The notes under the pieces are model-generated. The model had not been told where the DNA came from, did no database searches, and worked only from the letters and a program-made list of their open reading frames with translations. Source: Hymenopus coronatus (taxonomy: Eukaryota; Arthropoda; Insecta; Mantodea; Hymenopodidae). From it: DNA of 64,000 nucleotides. This document shows, one piece after another, positions 33,245-43,738 of the stretch. The stretch spans positions 33,441,501 to 33,505,500 of the forward strand of contig CM060883.1 in the NCBI GenBank assembly GCA_030762935.1, written 5' to 3'. A program made the position numbers and the translations under genes. The number at the start of each line of letters is the position of its first letter. Positions within the stretch are counted from its first letter, which is position 1.

Positions 33245-33785
33245 ACATTTAGTCTCACTCATTTTAGTGATTTACAGATAGAATGGTATTCTGCAGTGTG
33301 TGTGTGATTTATCTGCAGTTAGCAATTCTGCACTACATTTGAGCTGTCATCACGCAACAGTGGCTTGACTTTATGTGAATACACTTTCGTGCAACAACTT
33401 TTTTTGCATACGATAGCTTTACAGTTCACATCATCGTCCATTTAAACCAGCACTAAACGTATTTCTCTTTGTGCCTATAAAACATTGCAGTGTTGCTGCG
33501 TATTTGGCGTGCTGGTAACTGTTAAAACATTTCGTTTACCTTTAGGGACAAACTGAAGCGAAAATTTCCAACGTGGCTCATTCACACGACTTTGTCTACC
33601 CTCTATCATATCAAAGGTATCGCTATCAATTGTGTATTGTTTAAATTAAATGGAATTCCTCTAACAACTTTATGTAAATGAAGATAAATATTTAACTGTA
33701 TCTGATACTAATACATTAATATGTGTATAGTAAAAACTAAAGGTATAAACCGTTTAGAACCTGATGTTATTCCATGATATTTGTG
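33245..33785. other. Unassigned stretch with an H hairpin scrap
   Basis: 33,566-33,605 (GGCTCATTCACACGACTTTG) weakly resembles the H hairpin end. No other features. Confidence 0.35.
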
Positions 33786-33995
33786 TAGGGCGGCGCCGTG
33801 GTTGAGTGGTTAGAATGTTGACTCCCATCTAGATCCCAAGCACCCGTATATGGGATTTAAGGTGGACGAAGCGGCATCCGGGCGGGTTTTCTCAGGGTCC
33901 TCCAGTTTCCCCTGCCACTCATTCTACCAATTGCTCCATCATTAAGTCGCTGTTTCTCGTTTGTGATGCCAGTATGTCACTCTCGTGTTGGTCTA
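33786..33995 (+). mobile_element. SINE4 copy, +, diverged
   Basis: Head GGCGCCGTGGTTGAGTGG, the GCATCCGGGCGGGTTTTC and CCAGTTTCCCCTGCC body. The B box is degenerate. Confidence 0.7.
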
Positions 33996-34890
33996 CCTTG
34001 GAGTCGGTCAAGGATTAGCACCCATGAAATTCTCTATAAACAAACGTGTACATACCTTTGAAGAGTCCATTGTTGCGCCGGCTATGTTCGTTCCTGTAGA
34101 ACACAAGTTGTCTCTTATTTAGGGGAGAAAAGAATAACTAAGATATGTAACACGGAGTAAACTCAAGAAAAGAGATTTTTCACTAAATGAATACTTTTAT
34201 TCTTCTTTGTTGCTGGTTGAGGCACTAACCCTACGAGCGACTCCCGACATAAAAACTCTTGAACATGATAACATAATCATACTTTGTGCTAATTTCCGCT
34301 ATTGCCGAGTTCTTGTTGTCGACACAGAATTCTTTGCAACAGCAACATTAATCTCTATCACCATCAGAATCGCAGCAAGAGTAACAATACGAGTAACAGT
34401 CTCAGTAACAACATTAAGCTTCGCCCTCCGCGTAACATTTCACGACAAGAATTGCCTCAACATTCACCCTAAGAATTCACAATAACAATAACCTGTTTTC
34501 TTGTACACGCATCGTTTAAATACCTTAAACCTCCAACATTTGCACTCCTTACTGATTGGCTAAAAAGAAGCGCGAAAAATAGCGTTATCACGTAACTAAC
34601 TTGGTAAGTTCTTTGTATTCCACTCACGTGACCATTTTTTATAATGAAGAAGTCCCGGTTTTCAGAATATTTGGGGATAAACCTTCCTTTAACCTTCAGC
34701 CTGTTACTTGTGTCTCTAGCATAACAAAGCAAGTAACTTTGGCGAGCATGATAGAAGCTTCTACACCCTAAGGTTCTGCGTTCTACTGAAGCAGATATTT
34801 CTTATATTAAACCTCTACAAAACTAATAATTAAACTAAGATACACATCGTGTTAATATATTGTCGCAATTACCTTCCCTATCAGCCATTA
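33996..34890. other. Unassigned stretch
   Basis: Contains a 92-codon plus frame (34,207-34,485) of low complexity (repeated TVRVT-like residues) with no recognisable domain, and AT-rich DNA after 34,740. I do not call a gene. Confidence 0.3.
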
Positions 34891-34894
34891 CACT

Positions 34895-35078
34895 TTCATC
34901 TCATATCATCCACTTCCTCACGCCTCTACCTGGCTACGGCCGACCACTCATTCCAGGTTTTTCATTCTGTGGTTTCGTGCCGTTGACTCCCCGGTAGGCT
35001 TCTAACCCCTGGACATCCGCTTGTAAGTCCTACGGGTACTTACTGGAATCCTAAATACTGGAAGGGTAAGCCGATTAC
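34895..35078 (-). repeat. Repeat R7, copy 2 (inverse)
   Basis: TTCGTGCCGTTGACTCCCC and CTACCTGGCTACGGCCGACC are the reverse of R7 copy 1 at 25,629. This copy extends further at the 35,040 end (ACTGGAATCCTAAATACTGG). Confidence 0.7.
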
Positions 35079-35129
35079 GAAAAAAAAAAATGTAGTTTTA
35101 AAATTAATATTTTAATCTATATTTAAATA

Positions 35130-35292
35130 CATAGAGGTTTTCTCTATGCGGGACGTTCGATCTACCTGACCCGTGGGTTTTTACGGGCTTTCCCCGGGTT
35201 GCCAGGCAAATGATGGATAGTGTCATAACATCCTCCGAATTTTCCTGTCCTCAATTTCATGCTCCATTATTTCCTAATCATCTTTCTTTCAG
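35130..35292 (+). mobile_element. SINE-B copy, +, head deleted
   Basis: GACGTTCGATCTACCTGACC, CCCGTGGGTTTTTACGGGC and CCTCAATTTCATGCTCC match the body of the SINE at 36,245-36,480. Confidence 0.6.
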
Positions 35293-35301
35293 AGTTGAAG
35301 A

Positions 35302-35378
35302 AGGCCGCGTCGTGGACGAGTGTCTAGACCACTCGCCTCTCACCTAAACGGCCCGGGTGCTATCCCAAGCTACCATTT
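35302..35378 (+). mobile_element. SINE4 head only, +
   Basis: GGCCGCGTCGTGGACGAGTG, CCACTCGCCTCTCACC and a mutated B box, then a T-run. The body is absent; it abuts a mariner relic. Confidence 0.7.
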
Positions 35379-35390
35379 TTTTTAGCGAGA

Positions 35391-35476
35391 ATTAACAGAC
35401 ATGGAGCGTGATTTTGCCTTTTCTCAACAAGACCCTGCAACAGCTCATACAGCCAATCTTTCGATGATAATAATTG

Positions 35477-35516
<40 letters not shown>

Positions 35517-35771
35517 AGGATGTAGACTTGTAGAGATCTGTGGCCCCCTCGATCCCCCAACCTAACACCCTGCGATTTCTATCTCTGGGGTAATTTAAAG
35601 AATAAAGTGTACAAAACAAACCCACACACCCTAGAGGAATTAAAACAAAAAATCCGCCAGGAAATTGCCAACATTTCTCAACGTGAACTACGGCGAGTGA
35701 TGGATTGTTTCCTAAAGAGGTGCCAAAACTGTATGCACAACGGCAGTGTATAGTTTCAGCATCTCCTTTAA
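35391..35771 (+). pseudogene. Third mariner-superfamily transposase relic, split by a TG microsatellite
   Basis: Before the microsatellite the frame of 35,401 reads MERDFAFSQQDPATAHTAN and LSMIIIERV. After it, from 35,535, it reads DLWPPRSPNLTPCDFYLWG and NLKNKVYKTNPHTLEELKQK. IRQEIANISQRELRRVMD and LKRCQNCMHNGSV follow, with a stop at 35,751; FQHLL still reads on to 35,771. QQD and the acidic TPCDF are kept, while the SPDL Asp is Asn. About 15 residues between the halves are replaced by the (TG)n tract. The N-terminus and first catalytic Asp are missing. It is 5'-truncated at the SINE head. Confidence 0.78.
35480..35516. repeat. (TG)n microsatellite inside mariner relic
   Basis: About 17 TG units replacing transposase codons between QQD and WPPRSP. 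Confidence 0.92.
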
Positions 35772-36025
35772 TACCATTTGTAAGCAAAGCCTCTTAAAGT
35801 AGTTTTAAAAATGTTGCATCCGCACCTTTCTATGATAGCGGCAAACGGCAATGGGCACCGAGGGTGCGGACAGTCAAAACACCGCGCAGCCGGTTCGGAC
35901 GATTTTGGATCACCATATAGTCGCATTAGCAAGTCGTATTGCTAAAGTTCCAGGTCGAATAATTTCAATGCTATAATTGTTTGGAATTATTCACTAGGTG
36001 ACACAGCTGCCTCATATTTCGTGCG
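35772..36025. other. Unassigned stretch, possibly 3' part of mariner relic
   Basis: No inverted terminus found by eye; contains a GC-rich patch at 35,850-35,910. Confidence 0.3.
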
Positions 36026-36027
36026 AT

Positions 36028-36226
36028 AAAATAGTTGCAGAGCTTAACGGGACTATTTCAAATAATAACCGGTAAGTGGCGAAATAGCGAGAGATATCTA
36101 CGTTTTACCCCTCGCAAAGAGCGCGACCCGCTTCCGCGAAGGTCGCTCAGCCATTTGCCCAATTACCGGTTATAACCTTTATAACCTTTAACTTGTAATA
36201 GCCCCGTTAAATTCTGCAACTCTTTT
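36028..36226. mobile_element. MITE-like element with long terminal inverted repeats
   Basis: AAAATAGTTGCAGAGCTTAA...CGGGACTATT and AACCGGTAA (36,028-36,074) match the reverse of TTACCGGTT...CCCCGTTAAATTCTGCAAC (36,163-36,226) over about 45-50 positions with several mismatches and one insertion. The centre is GC-rich (GCGCGACCCGCTTCCGCG). Target duplication is not clear. AGTTGCAG recurs at 36,242. Confidence 0.65.
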
Positions 36227-36244
36227 AACACACGAAGGAATAGT

Positions 36245-36500
36245 TGCAGATGGACCGCACCAGATGGCTCAGGCGTTTCGTCTGGGACTGGCGTCCGGAG
36301 ATCGTGGGATCGGTTCCCCGCGTCCGATCTCTCCGACCCGTGGTTTTTTTCAGGGGTTTTCCCGAGTCCCTAGGCGTATGCTGGAGAGGATTCTCCATTC
36401 CCCCGAACTTCACCTCTTCACTTCATCTTCATTTCATTCCAGCCGGTTTCTTTCTGGGTTGAAGGGTGTCGGCGAGGTCAGTGGTAGAGGCGCCATTTCA
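36245..36500 (+). mobile_element. SINE-B copy with tRNA-like head
   Basis: A-box-like GATGGCTCAGGCG, then GTGGGATCGGTTCCCCG in the T-arm position, body CCCGTGGTTTTTTTCAGGGG and CCTCTTCACTTCATC, shared with 35,130-35,292. The two overlapping plus ORFs are readings of this SINE. Confidence 0.6.
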
Positions 36501-37390
36501 TGGAAGTGACCAGCTCTGGAAATACAGCTCGCAGCGGCGGGATGGCGCTAGTGGTTTTCTGCGGACTCAGGTGGTCTATCCGGGACTGAGCAACGGGCTC
36601 CTGGCGCTTCCCGCGTCGAGATGAAGAACTACTTGTGAACTGTTAGGGACCCTTCACGGCGGCTCTTCTCTCCCTGTTCGGATGTCGGCTACCCTCTGAA
36701 ATTACACTCATCTCATCCTTCATCAAAGAGTCTGACGTACAATAAGCCCACGGTTGCAGTGCGAAGTACCCCTCCCTAACGTTCGCACACACACACACGT
36801 ATACAGGCGCTGAGCCGTTGCCCACCTGGTATTTATATGTATACTCTCGATTATCCGGGGTAATGTGACGGAGAAGAACCACGAATTAATCGAGAACTCA
36901 GCAATTTAATGCTTTTAAGGTACAACATAATATGTAAATAGGAAATTACGTTTAAAAGCTTTTTTTAAAATGTATTCTTTTTTCAAACGTTTATTTTAAT
37001 TTTGCATTGGTGTTATTTTTTTTCTTTCAGAAATATCAATAAAGAATCCACCTCGTGACAATAAGTGCAATATCCATTATATATACTTATACGATCACCA
37101 AGTAACAACAGAGTACCGTTTCCATTGTTATCGGCCTGCCTGTTCCGTGTAAATAAAAACCAAATTAAGTTTTTCTGATGCTAATCAGCAGTTAAGTGTC
37201 TACGAAGCAAATTAAAAGAACTTTGTAAAAGACATAGCGGAGACAAAAAAAAAAGTGTGTCGACATTACAACAATTTTAGGGGGGGGGTGCATGCAAGAA
37301 TAATCCACAAACCGTATAGTCCGCACACCAATAATGGGGAGTATACGACATAACAATCTTTTTTTGGGGAGGGGAAAATTCCTGAAAAAA
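36501..37390. other. Unassigned, GC-rich then AT-rich
   Basis: 36,501-36,760 is markedly GC-rich. CTCGATTATCCGG near 36,844 and TTAATCGAG near 36,885 form a short inverted pair, weakly like a pogo-type terminus. No gene recognised. Confidence 0.3.
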
Positions 37391-37392
37391 AT

Positions 37393-38254
37393 CTTATGTG
37401 TTCCATTCACACGACTTTCTCTACACCTCTGCAACAAATTATTGTTAAAAAGCTAATGCTTTAATTTACTTAATGCTAATCGATAAAAAATTAGCAGAAA
37501 TAGTCTTATTACTTGCTTCCTTGTAAGTAGAAGTGAAATAAGGGAGTACCATAGGTTAAAGTGACAGTCCAAAGCTGGTTGCTATGTGACTGAAGTTACT
37601 TTGTTTGTACAGATAGGAGTTGACATATTCCTGTATGAGAAAAGTATAAGTTTTTTAAATCTGAAACAAAAAACAAGGAATACCTCGAAGAAGATCAACT
37701 CCACGAAAATTCTTTATATAAAATAAGTTGTGTGTTTTAATGTGCTCTATATTTTTATGTGGTATGTTTTTGGCTATCTCTTACGGTTTAGCAGTTATGC
37801 AAAATTCTGTAAAATTCATACAGAATAAAGTAATCTTCAGAGGCTATTCCCAGAAAATTCAAGATTTACATATTATTTGTCAGGTAAATATCTCTAATAT
37901 ACAATATTTTAATCAAAATCATTAGAGCCATATTTTAGAAAATACAAATTTTAGAAAAAGTTCCATGTAAAGGGTAGTTGGGAGTGGGGGGATTTTCTTG
38001 AAAATCTTCGTGTCCCATCCTCGAAATATACCAAACTTAAATACCAAGTTTGGTATTTGACGGTCTTTTTGTTTTTGAGCTATGCTGTCCACAAACACAT
38101 ACACGGACCTTATTCCAAAAATGTTTTTTTTTTGGATTGAGGGGGACCCAAAACATGTATTTTCGGTGAAATCTCGGCATTGAATTTTTGGGTGGAATAC
38201 AATACTTCTCTATACCTATGTACATTGTACATACGGAGCTAGAGAAGGTAAAAA
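37393..38254 (-). mobile_element. H element, -, complete, mixed end types
   Basis: The hairpin end is first type (ACTTTCTCTACACC). The palindrome end is second type (CTATACCTATGTACATTGTAC...GAGCTAGAG). It is a further example of exchanged ends. Confidence 0.88.
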
Positions 38255-38620
38255 GTAAAAACCATAGGTCCAAATGCAAGACCTGCATGTTATCGCTGCG
38301 CCATCTATTTGGTGCCACATTTAATTTACAAATAGAACCGTTTTGCATTTCCATTTGACACTGTGCATGAGTCATGGAGCTGCATGCTGTTGGCAATCAC
38401 TCCTGAGATTGATTTTGCCACAGTGACCTGTATACAATAGAAACACTATAGCCTTTGTGGCAATGGGTGCCCTTTGGCAGTCCCCCACAAGTACGGTAAT
38501 GTCTTCATTGTTGTGTTTACTGTAATCAAGGCAGCGAATTGTATTATAGGGGGGTGAATATCTATGGCATATGTATTACTAGGTGACAGGCTACTGAACA
38601 CACTGCATTTATTGTTATTA
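38255..38620. other. Unassigned stretch
   Basis: No repeat match inside the window. CTGCATGTTATCGCTGCGCC at 38,282 could be a scrap of a tRNA-like SINE. Nothing firm. Confidence 0.3.
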
Positions 38621-38622
38621 CT

Positions 38623-39453
38623 ACTTTCTCTATACGCACTATGTGCATAGAGTATAGAGAAGGTATTGCACTCCACCCAAAAATTCGATACCGAGATTTC
38701 ACCGGAAATTTGTGTTTTAGGGTCCCCTGTATCCAAAAAAGTTTTTTCAGAAAAAGGTCCGTGTATGTGTGTGTGTCCGTGAACACGATAACTGGTATTT
38801 AAGTTTACTATCTTCCAGGGACGCGACACGTAGATTTTGAGAAAAATCCCCCCACCCCAAACTACCCTTTACATGGAACCTTTTTCGAAAATTTTGATTT
38901 TCTCAAAAATGGCTCTAACGATTTTGATTAAAATTTCGTATATTAAAGATATTTACCTGAAAAATAAAATGTATATCTTGAATTTTCTGGGAATACCTCT
39001 GAAGAGTAGTTTATTCTGTATGAATTTTACTGAATTTTGAATAACTGCTAAACCGTAAGAGATGGGCAGAAACTTACTGTACAAAAAATGTAGAGCACAT
39101 TAAAACACACAATTTATGTTAATTAAATTTTTTTCGTGAGCTCGTCGTTTTTGAGACATTCCTTATTTTTGGTTTCTGCTATGAAAAACTTATACTTTTC
39201 TCATACAGGAACTTGTCAACTCCTATCCATATAAACAAAGGAACTTCATTGACATAGCAACCAGGTTCTGACTATCATTTTAACCTATGGTAGTCCCTTA
39301 TTTCGCTTCTACTTACAAGGAATCAAGTAATAAGACCATTTCTGCTCATTTTTTTTTTGATTAGCATAAAGTAAATAGAAGTATAAGCTTTTTAAGAATA
39401 ATCTGTTGCAGGGATATAGAGAAAGTCATGTGAATGGTACACATCAGATTTTT
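38623..39453 (+). mobile_element. H element, +, complete
   Basis: Palindrome CTATACGCACTATGTGCATAG; small deletion after the microsatellite (GATAACTGGTATTTAAG); right end intact with loop AATGGTA and CACATCAGA. Confidence 0.9.
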
Positions 39454-39874
39454 ACTTTCTGTACACGTACTAAAATAAATAAATAAATAAATAAATAAAA
39501 TCTGAATATCCTACCCTGGCACTTTGATTACCATACCGGGGCATATATCCAAACTTCATAGTTATTTCCCAAAAACAATACATAAAAGTTACAACAACAA
39601 ATATATACATATTTTTTCAGATAACTAAATCTAATACAACTTACAAAACAAAATAAATTATATAACACTACGGAAAAAAATACTAAATCAAACTAAATAA
39701 AATAAAACAATTATAATTTATTTCCAAAAAATGAGAAAAAATATTTCTATTACAGTAACTAAACTAGACGTACTTTGTGCATACCGAATAGAAAAGGTAT
39801 TGCTTTCCACCTACAAATTCGATACCGAGATTTCACCAGAAATACACGTTTTAGGGTCCCCTGTATAAAAAAAA
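39454..39874 (+). mobile_element. H element left end, +, palindrome split by AT-rich insert
   Basis: ACTTTCTGTACACGTACTA at 39,454 is followed by (AAAT)n and about 300 bp of AT-rich DNA. TGCATACCGAATAGAAAAGG and the CGATACCGAGATTTC block follow to an A-run, where a minus copy is inserted. It lies directly after the preceding plus copy, tail to head. Confidence 0.7.
39472..39500. repeat. (AAAT)n microsatellite
   Basis: Seven units inside the H palindrome, at the start of the AT-rich insert. Confidence 0.9.
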
Positions 39875-40653
39875 CTGATGTGTTCCATTCACATGACTTT
39901 CTCTACATCTCTGTAACAAATCATTGTTAAAAAGCATATTCTCCTATCTGCTTTATGATAATCGAGATAAACATTAGCAGGAATTCTCTTAATTGCTTGC
40001 TCCCTTGCAAGTACAAGGAAAATAAAGGAATTTAAATTTGAAACAAATAGTAAGGAATGTCTCTGAAATGGTCAATTCAACGTAAAAAACATACATTACA
40101 TAAATTGAGTGTTTTAACGTGCTCTACATTTTTTGTGTGGTAAATTTTTGTCCATCTCTTACGGTTTAGCAGTTATGCAAAATTCCGTAAAATTCATCCA
40201 GAAAAAGGTAGTCTTCAGAGGTTATTCCCAGAAAACTCAAGAAATGCATTTAATTGTAAGGTAAATATCTTTAATATACGATGTTTTAATCAAAATCGTT
40301 AGAGGAATTTTTGAGAAAATCAAAAAAATTGAAAAAGGTTCCATGTAAAGGATAGTTTGGGGTGGGGGAATTTTTCTCAAAATCCTCGTGTCGCACCCCT
40401 GGAAGATACTAAACTTAAATGCCAAGTTCGGTGTTTTACCGACTTTTCGTTTGTGAGTTATCGTGTTCATAGACACACAGACACACGGACACACACACAC
40501 ACGCGCGCGCGCGCGGACCTTTTTCTGAAAATGTTTTTTTTAATACAGGGGTGCATAAAACATATATTTCCGGTGAAATCTCAGTATCGAATTTTTGGGT
40601 GGAGTGCAATACCTTCTCTATACACTGTACATATTACGTATAGAGAAAGTAAA
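39875..40653 (-). mobile_element. H element, -, complete, nested in A-run
   Basis: Hairpin end next to the A-run of the plus copy; microsatellite with an added (CG)n run (CACACGCGCGCGCGCGCGG, 40,494-40,515); ends CGTATAGAGAAAGTAAAA. The host does not resume beyond AGCA. Confidence 0.88.
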
Positions 40654-40699
40654 AGCAATACTCCTTAACTGTAGGTTCTTGCTGTTACATTTTACTGGT

Positions 40700-40860
40700 T
40701 TTAATCTGGGAAACACACTCACATTCATGTCCACATTGTATTTCCAAACTTATGAACAGGTATGAAATGTTACTAATTAAAGAAAAATGCCCCTTCCCCA
40801 ACCGATGTCGAACCCGGGACATCTGGTCAGGAAGCCACAGTGTTGAATAGTCGACTATAG
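40700..40860 (-). mobile_element. SINE3 copy (minus strand)
   Basis: GATGTCGAACCCGGGACATC is the reverse of a tRNA-like T arm. The body matches 20,200-20,340. Confidence 0.6.
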
Positions 40861-40967
40861 AGACAGTCTGCAAACTTTTTTCTGAAGCCGCAAAACAGCA
40901 ACTAAACATTAATATGTGTCGACTTTTTGAGAACACTTCAAAATAGAATTACGAAAAGACTTCTGAT

Positions 40968-41905
40968 GTATTACACTCACATGATTTTCTCATGACATTA
41001 CACTATACTTGCTTTTATATCTGCTCTACAAATATTGTATTTGTCTGTCTACGCCATCTTAAGCGAGATATACGTTTTAAAATGGTTTCATTGCACAATT
41101 CTTAAAAGAGACTAGAGCGATAGTCATATGTTTAAAGAGATCTGGTCTAACAACTCCACTCATTGCATGAGCACTAGAAACAAGCTACCACTTGGTATTT
41201 AAAAATTTGAAAATTCCAGTAAGTAACGATTACCTAGGTTAATAAACTAAAACGTTTATTTCACCTAAATTGTGTATTTTAAAAGATCACATTTTTGTGT
41301 GGTACGTTTAAACACATTTATTACAAAATTCCACAGAGTTAATTATGAATAAAGGAGGCTTCGTAGGCCATTTACATAAAATTCAAGATTACGTTTTAAT
41401 CCTGCAATTAATTTAGTTAACCAGTTTATGACTGGACATGGAAAATTCTAATTTACTTTGAACATTTTCAAAATAATGAACTTAGATGAATCATTGTGTT
41501 CTTGTCTAAATGTTCACCATTTATTGTCCATGATATGATACAAAAAGATTTAATTTAGAACAATATGTTAACTGCCAACAAATGTCTTTCACGCCACTAA
41601 CAATACAGATATTCAAAAGAAAATGTTTCATAAGCGTAAACAATGTATTAGCCATGTTTTAAACTATTGTGATGCAATTATTGTGTATATATTTATTTAT
41701 TTAGTCTAATTAAATATGAATTCTTAATATTTGTTATAATACAAACTAAACTCTTTCTTTTGTTTTTGTAAATTAGAGCTAAAGCTTTTAGAGAATAAAT
41801 AAATTTGAGGTACTTAAATAAAACCATTAAATCCGTTTTTAAGAAACTGAAAAGAGTTTATATAAAGGATAGTTTGGGTTGCTGTCAAACTCTGTTACTT
41901 CCCTG
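40968..41905 (-). mobile_element. H element, -, heavily decayed
   Basis: The hairpin end (ATGTATTACACTCACATGA) is clear. Only islands match afterwards: TTAATTATGAATAAAGG, GGATAGTTTGGGTTG. The palindrome end is gone, replaced by purine-rich DNA. Probably the oldest copy here. Confidence 0.6.
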
Positions 41906-41912
41906 AAATTCT

Positions 41913-42115
41913 AGAGTGAGAGAGAGAGAGGGATTAGGGGTCTAGGTGATGTGTGAGAGCTGTAGAGAGAATAGAAGGGGAGAAAAGGATGAAGGAATAA
42001 ACATGGGAAAGAACAGGGACGAATGAAAGAGGGAGAGAAAAACGGAGAAGAGGGAGAGGAAGAGAAAGAAACGTAGAGACAGAGAGAGAGAGAGGTGGCG
42101 AGAGAAGAAACGAAT
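41913..42115. repeat. GA-rich low-complexity tract
   Basis: Almost pure purine strand with GAGAGAGA runs at both ends. Confidence 0.85.
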
Positions 42116-42117
42116 CT

Positions 42118-42240
42118 CCTAATTTAATGCAATAATGTAAAAAGATCTGAAGATCCCCTAGCAAGATATAAAATGTGACCAAGAACGCTTCCCTGAGGGA
42201 CACCAATTTATACTGCAAACAGCTTGATACAAAATCGTAA
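42118..42240 (-). pseudogene. LINE reverse-transcriptase scrap (minus strand)
   Basis: Minus-strand translation gives IGVPQGSVLGHILYLARGSSD, matching the conserved GVPQGSVLGP.L..L RT motif of jockey/RTE-type LINEs. A stop lies just upstream (FAV* before IGVPQ). Only about 35 codons are recognisable, so it is a fragment. Confidence 0.65.
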
Positions 42241-42471
42241 ACTTTGACAGTAAAACATCTTTTATTGAGATAATATATTCATTCACTTATGAAGAAGAAA
42301 GGTTGACGTATGAAGTTTTCCACAAATTCTTTATCCACAAATGCACTAAAATAACGCTGTGTATACGTTTATGGAAGCAGCTCCACATTTTGATGTCCTA
42401 ATCATTATGCAGCGAGTAACTCTTGTTTGTTATTTTCCCTCCTACACTTGCCTTACCTTCTCTTTTCCAGA

Positions 42472-42702
42472 AGAATAATGACTCATCCTGTAGAGATATT
42501 GCTACGCCTGGAGGGATCCATTTCCGGTAGACTCAAGACACAACATCGTGAGCACAAGCTGTTCTTTGACAATAAATACCCTTCATTTCACGAGGACGTG
42601 CAAACAAATAATGCACCTGGTGAAGTCATTCTCGTCAAGCACAATCAACAACATTCTGCTGAAAAAAGCTGTCGTTTAACTTTTATTTCTGTTTCCCTTT
42701 AA
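42472..42702 (+). CDS. Candidate exon or unknown ORF (uncertain)
   Basis: An open frame follows a textbook-looking 3' splice site (pyrimidine-rich TTATTTTCCCTCCTAC...CTTTTCCAG ending at 42,471). It reads MTHPVEILLRLEGSISGRLK and on to NNAPGEVILVKHNQQHSAEK before a stop at 42,700-42,702. Codon use and base composition differ from the repeats around it and it matches nothing else in the window. No domain recognised. It may be a last exon, a retroelement scrap, or chance. Confidence 0.25.
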   Translation, partial: RIMTHPVEILLRLEGSISGRLKTQHREHKLFFDNKYPSFHEDVQTNNAPGEVILVKHNQQHSAEKSCRLTFISVSL

Positions 42703-42785
42703 CTGCTATGGGCATCGAGGCTTTGACTGTGTTTATTTTTCAACCTTTTTAGAATGAGATCAGTTAAGGTTTCCGTTGTTTTTAC

Positions 42786-42895
42786 CCTCTCTACTTGCAC
42801 AGTAAGTATGGGAAGTATTGTATTCCGTCCAAAAATTGGATACCGAATTTCACCAGAAATGCATATTTTTAAAGTCCTCGAAACCAGAAAAAATA
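42786..42895 (+). mobile_element. H host element, +, left part (interrupted)
   Basis: TACCCTCTCTACTTGCAC, a broken palindrome, CCAAAAATTGGATACCG and block up to AGAAAAAATAT, where a minus copy is inserted. It resumes at 43,739. Confidence 0.75.
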
Positions 42896-43738
42896 TCTGA
42901 TGTGTTCCATTCACTTTCTCTACACCTCCGCAACAAATTATTACTAAGAAGCTTAGGCTTCCAGTTACTTCATGCTAATTGAGAGAAAACGTTAGCAGAA
43001 ATAGTCTATTACTTGCTTCCTTGTAAGTAGAAGCGAAATAAGGGGGTACCATATGTTAAAGTGATAGTCAAAAGCTGGTTGCTATGTGACTTAAGTTCCG
43101 TGTTTGTATGGACAGGAGTTGACAATTTCCTGTAAGAGAAAGGCATGTTTTTCAAAGCTGAAACTAAAAACAAGGAATATCTTAAAAACGATCAACTCCG
43201 CGAAAAAAAGTATGTAACATAAATTGTGTGTTTTCATGCGCTCTACATTTTCTGTGTGGTAAGCTTTTTTGCATCTCTTACGGTTTAGCAGTTATGCAAA
43301 AATCCGTAAAATTCATCCAGAATAAAGAAGTCTTCAGAGGCTATTCCCAGAAAATTCAAGATATACATTTTATTTGTCAAGTAAATATCTTAAATATACG
43401 GGGTTTTAATCAGAATCGTTATAGCCATTTTTAAGAAAATGAAAATTTTCAAAATTGTTTCCATAAAAAGGTTAGTTGGGGGGTGGGGGATTTTTTTATA
43501 AATCTTCGTATCGCATTCTTGGAAGATACCAAACTTAAATACCAAGTTTGGTTTTTAACGGTCTGCTCGTTTTTGACCTATGCTGCCCACAGACACATAG
43601 ACACACACACACGCACATTTTTCTAAAAATGTTTCTTTTTTTGGATTCAGGGGGTCTCAAAACATGTATTTCCGGTGAAATCTCGGTGCAAAACAATACC
43701 TTCTCTATACACTATGTACATAGTAAATATAGAGAAAG
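42896..43738 (-). mobile_element. H element, -, complete, nested
   Basis: The hairpin end has a 6-base deletion that removes part of the stem (CCATTCACTTTC). The far end, CTATGTACATAGTAAATATAG, is followed by AGAAAGTAATA. Inserted in the A-run of a plus copy. Confidence 0.88.

Noticed and set aside
34207..34485. 92-codon plus frame as a gene
   Set aside because: Low-complexity composition rich in T/R/V, no start context or domain, and no splice signals that I trust.
41934..42218. 94-codon minus frame in the GA-rich tract
   Set aside because: Most of it is the complement of a simple purine tract. The only real signal is the RT scrap in another frame at 42,118-42,240.
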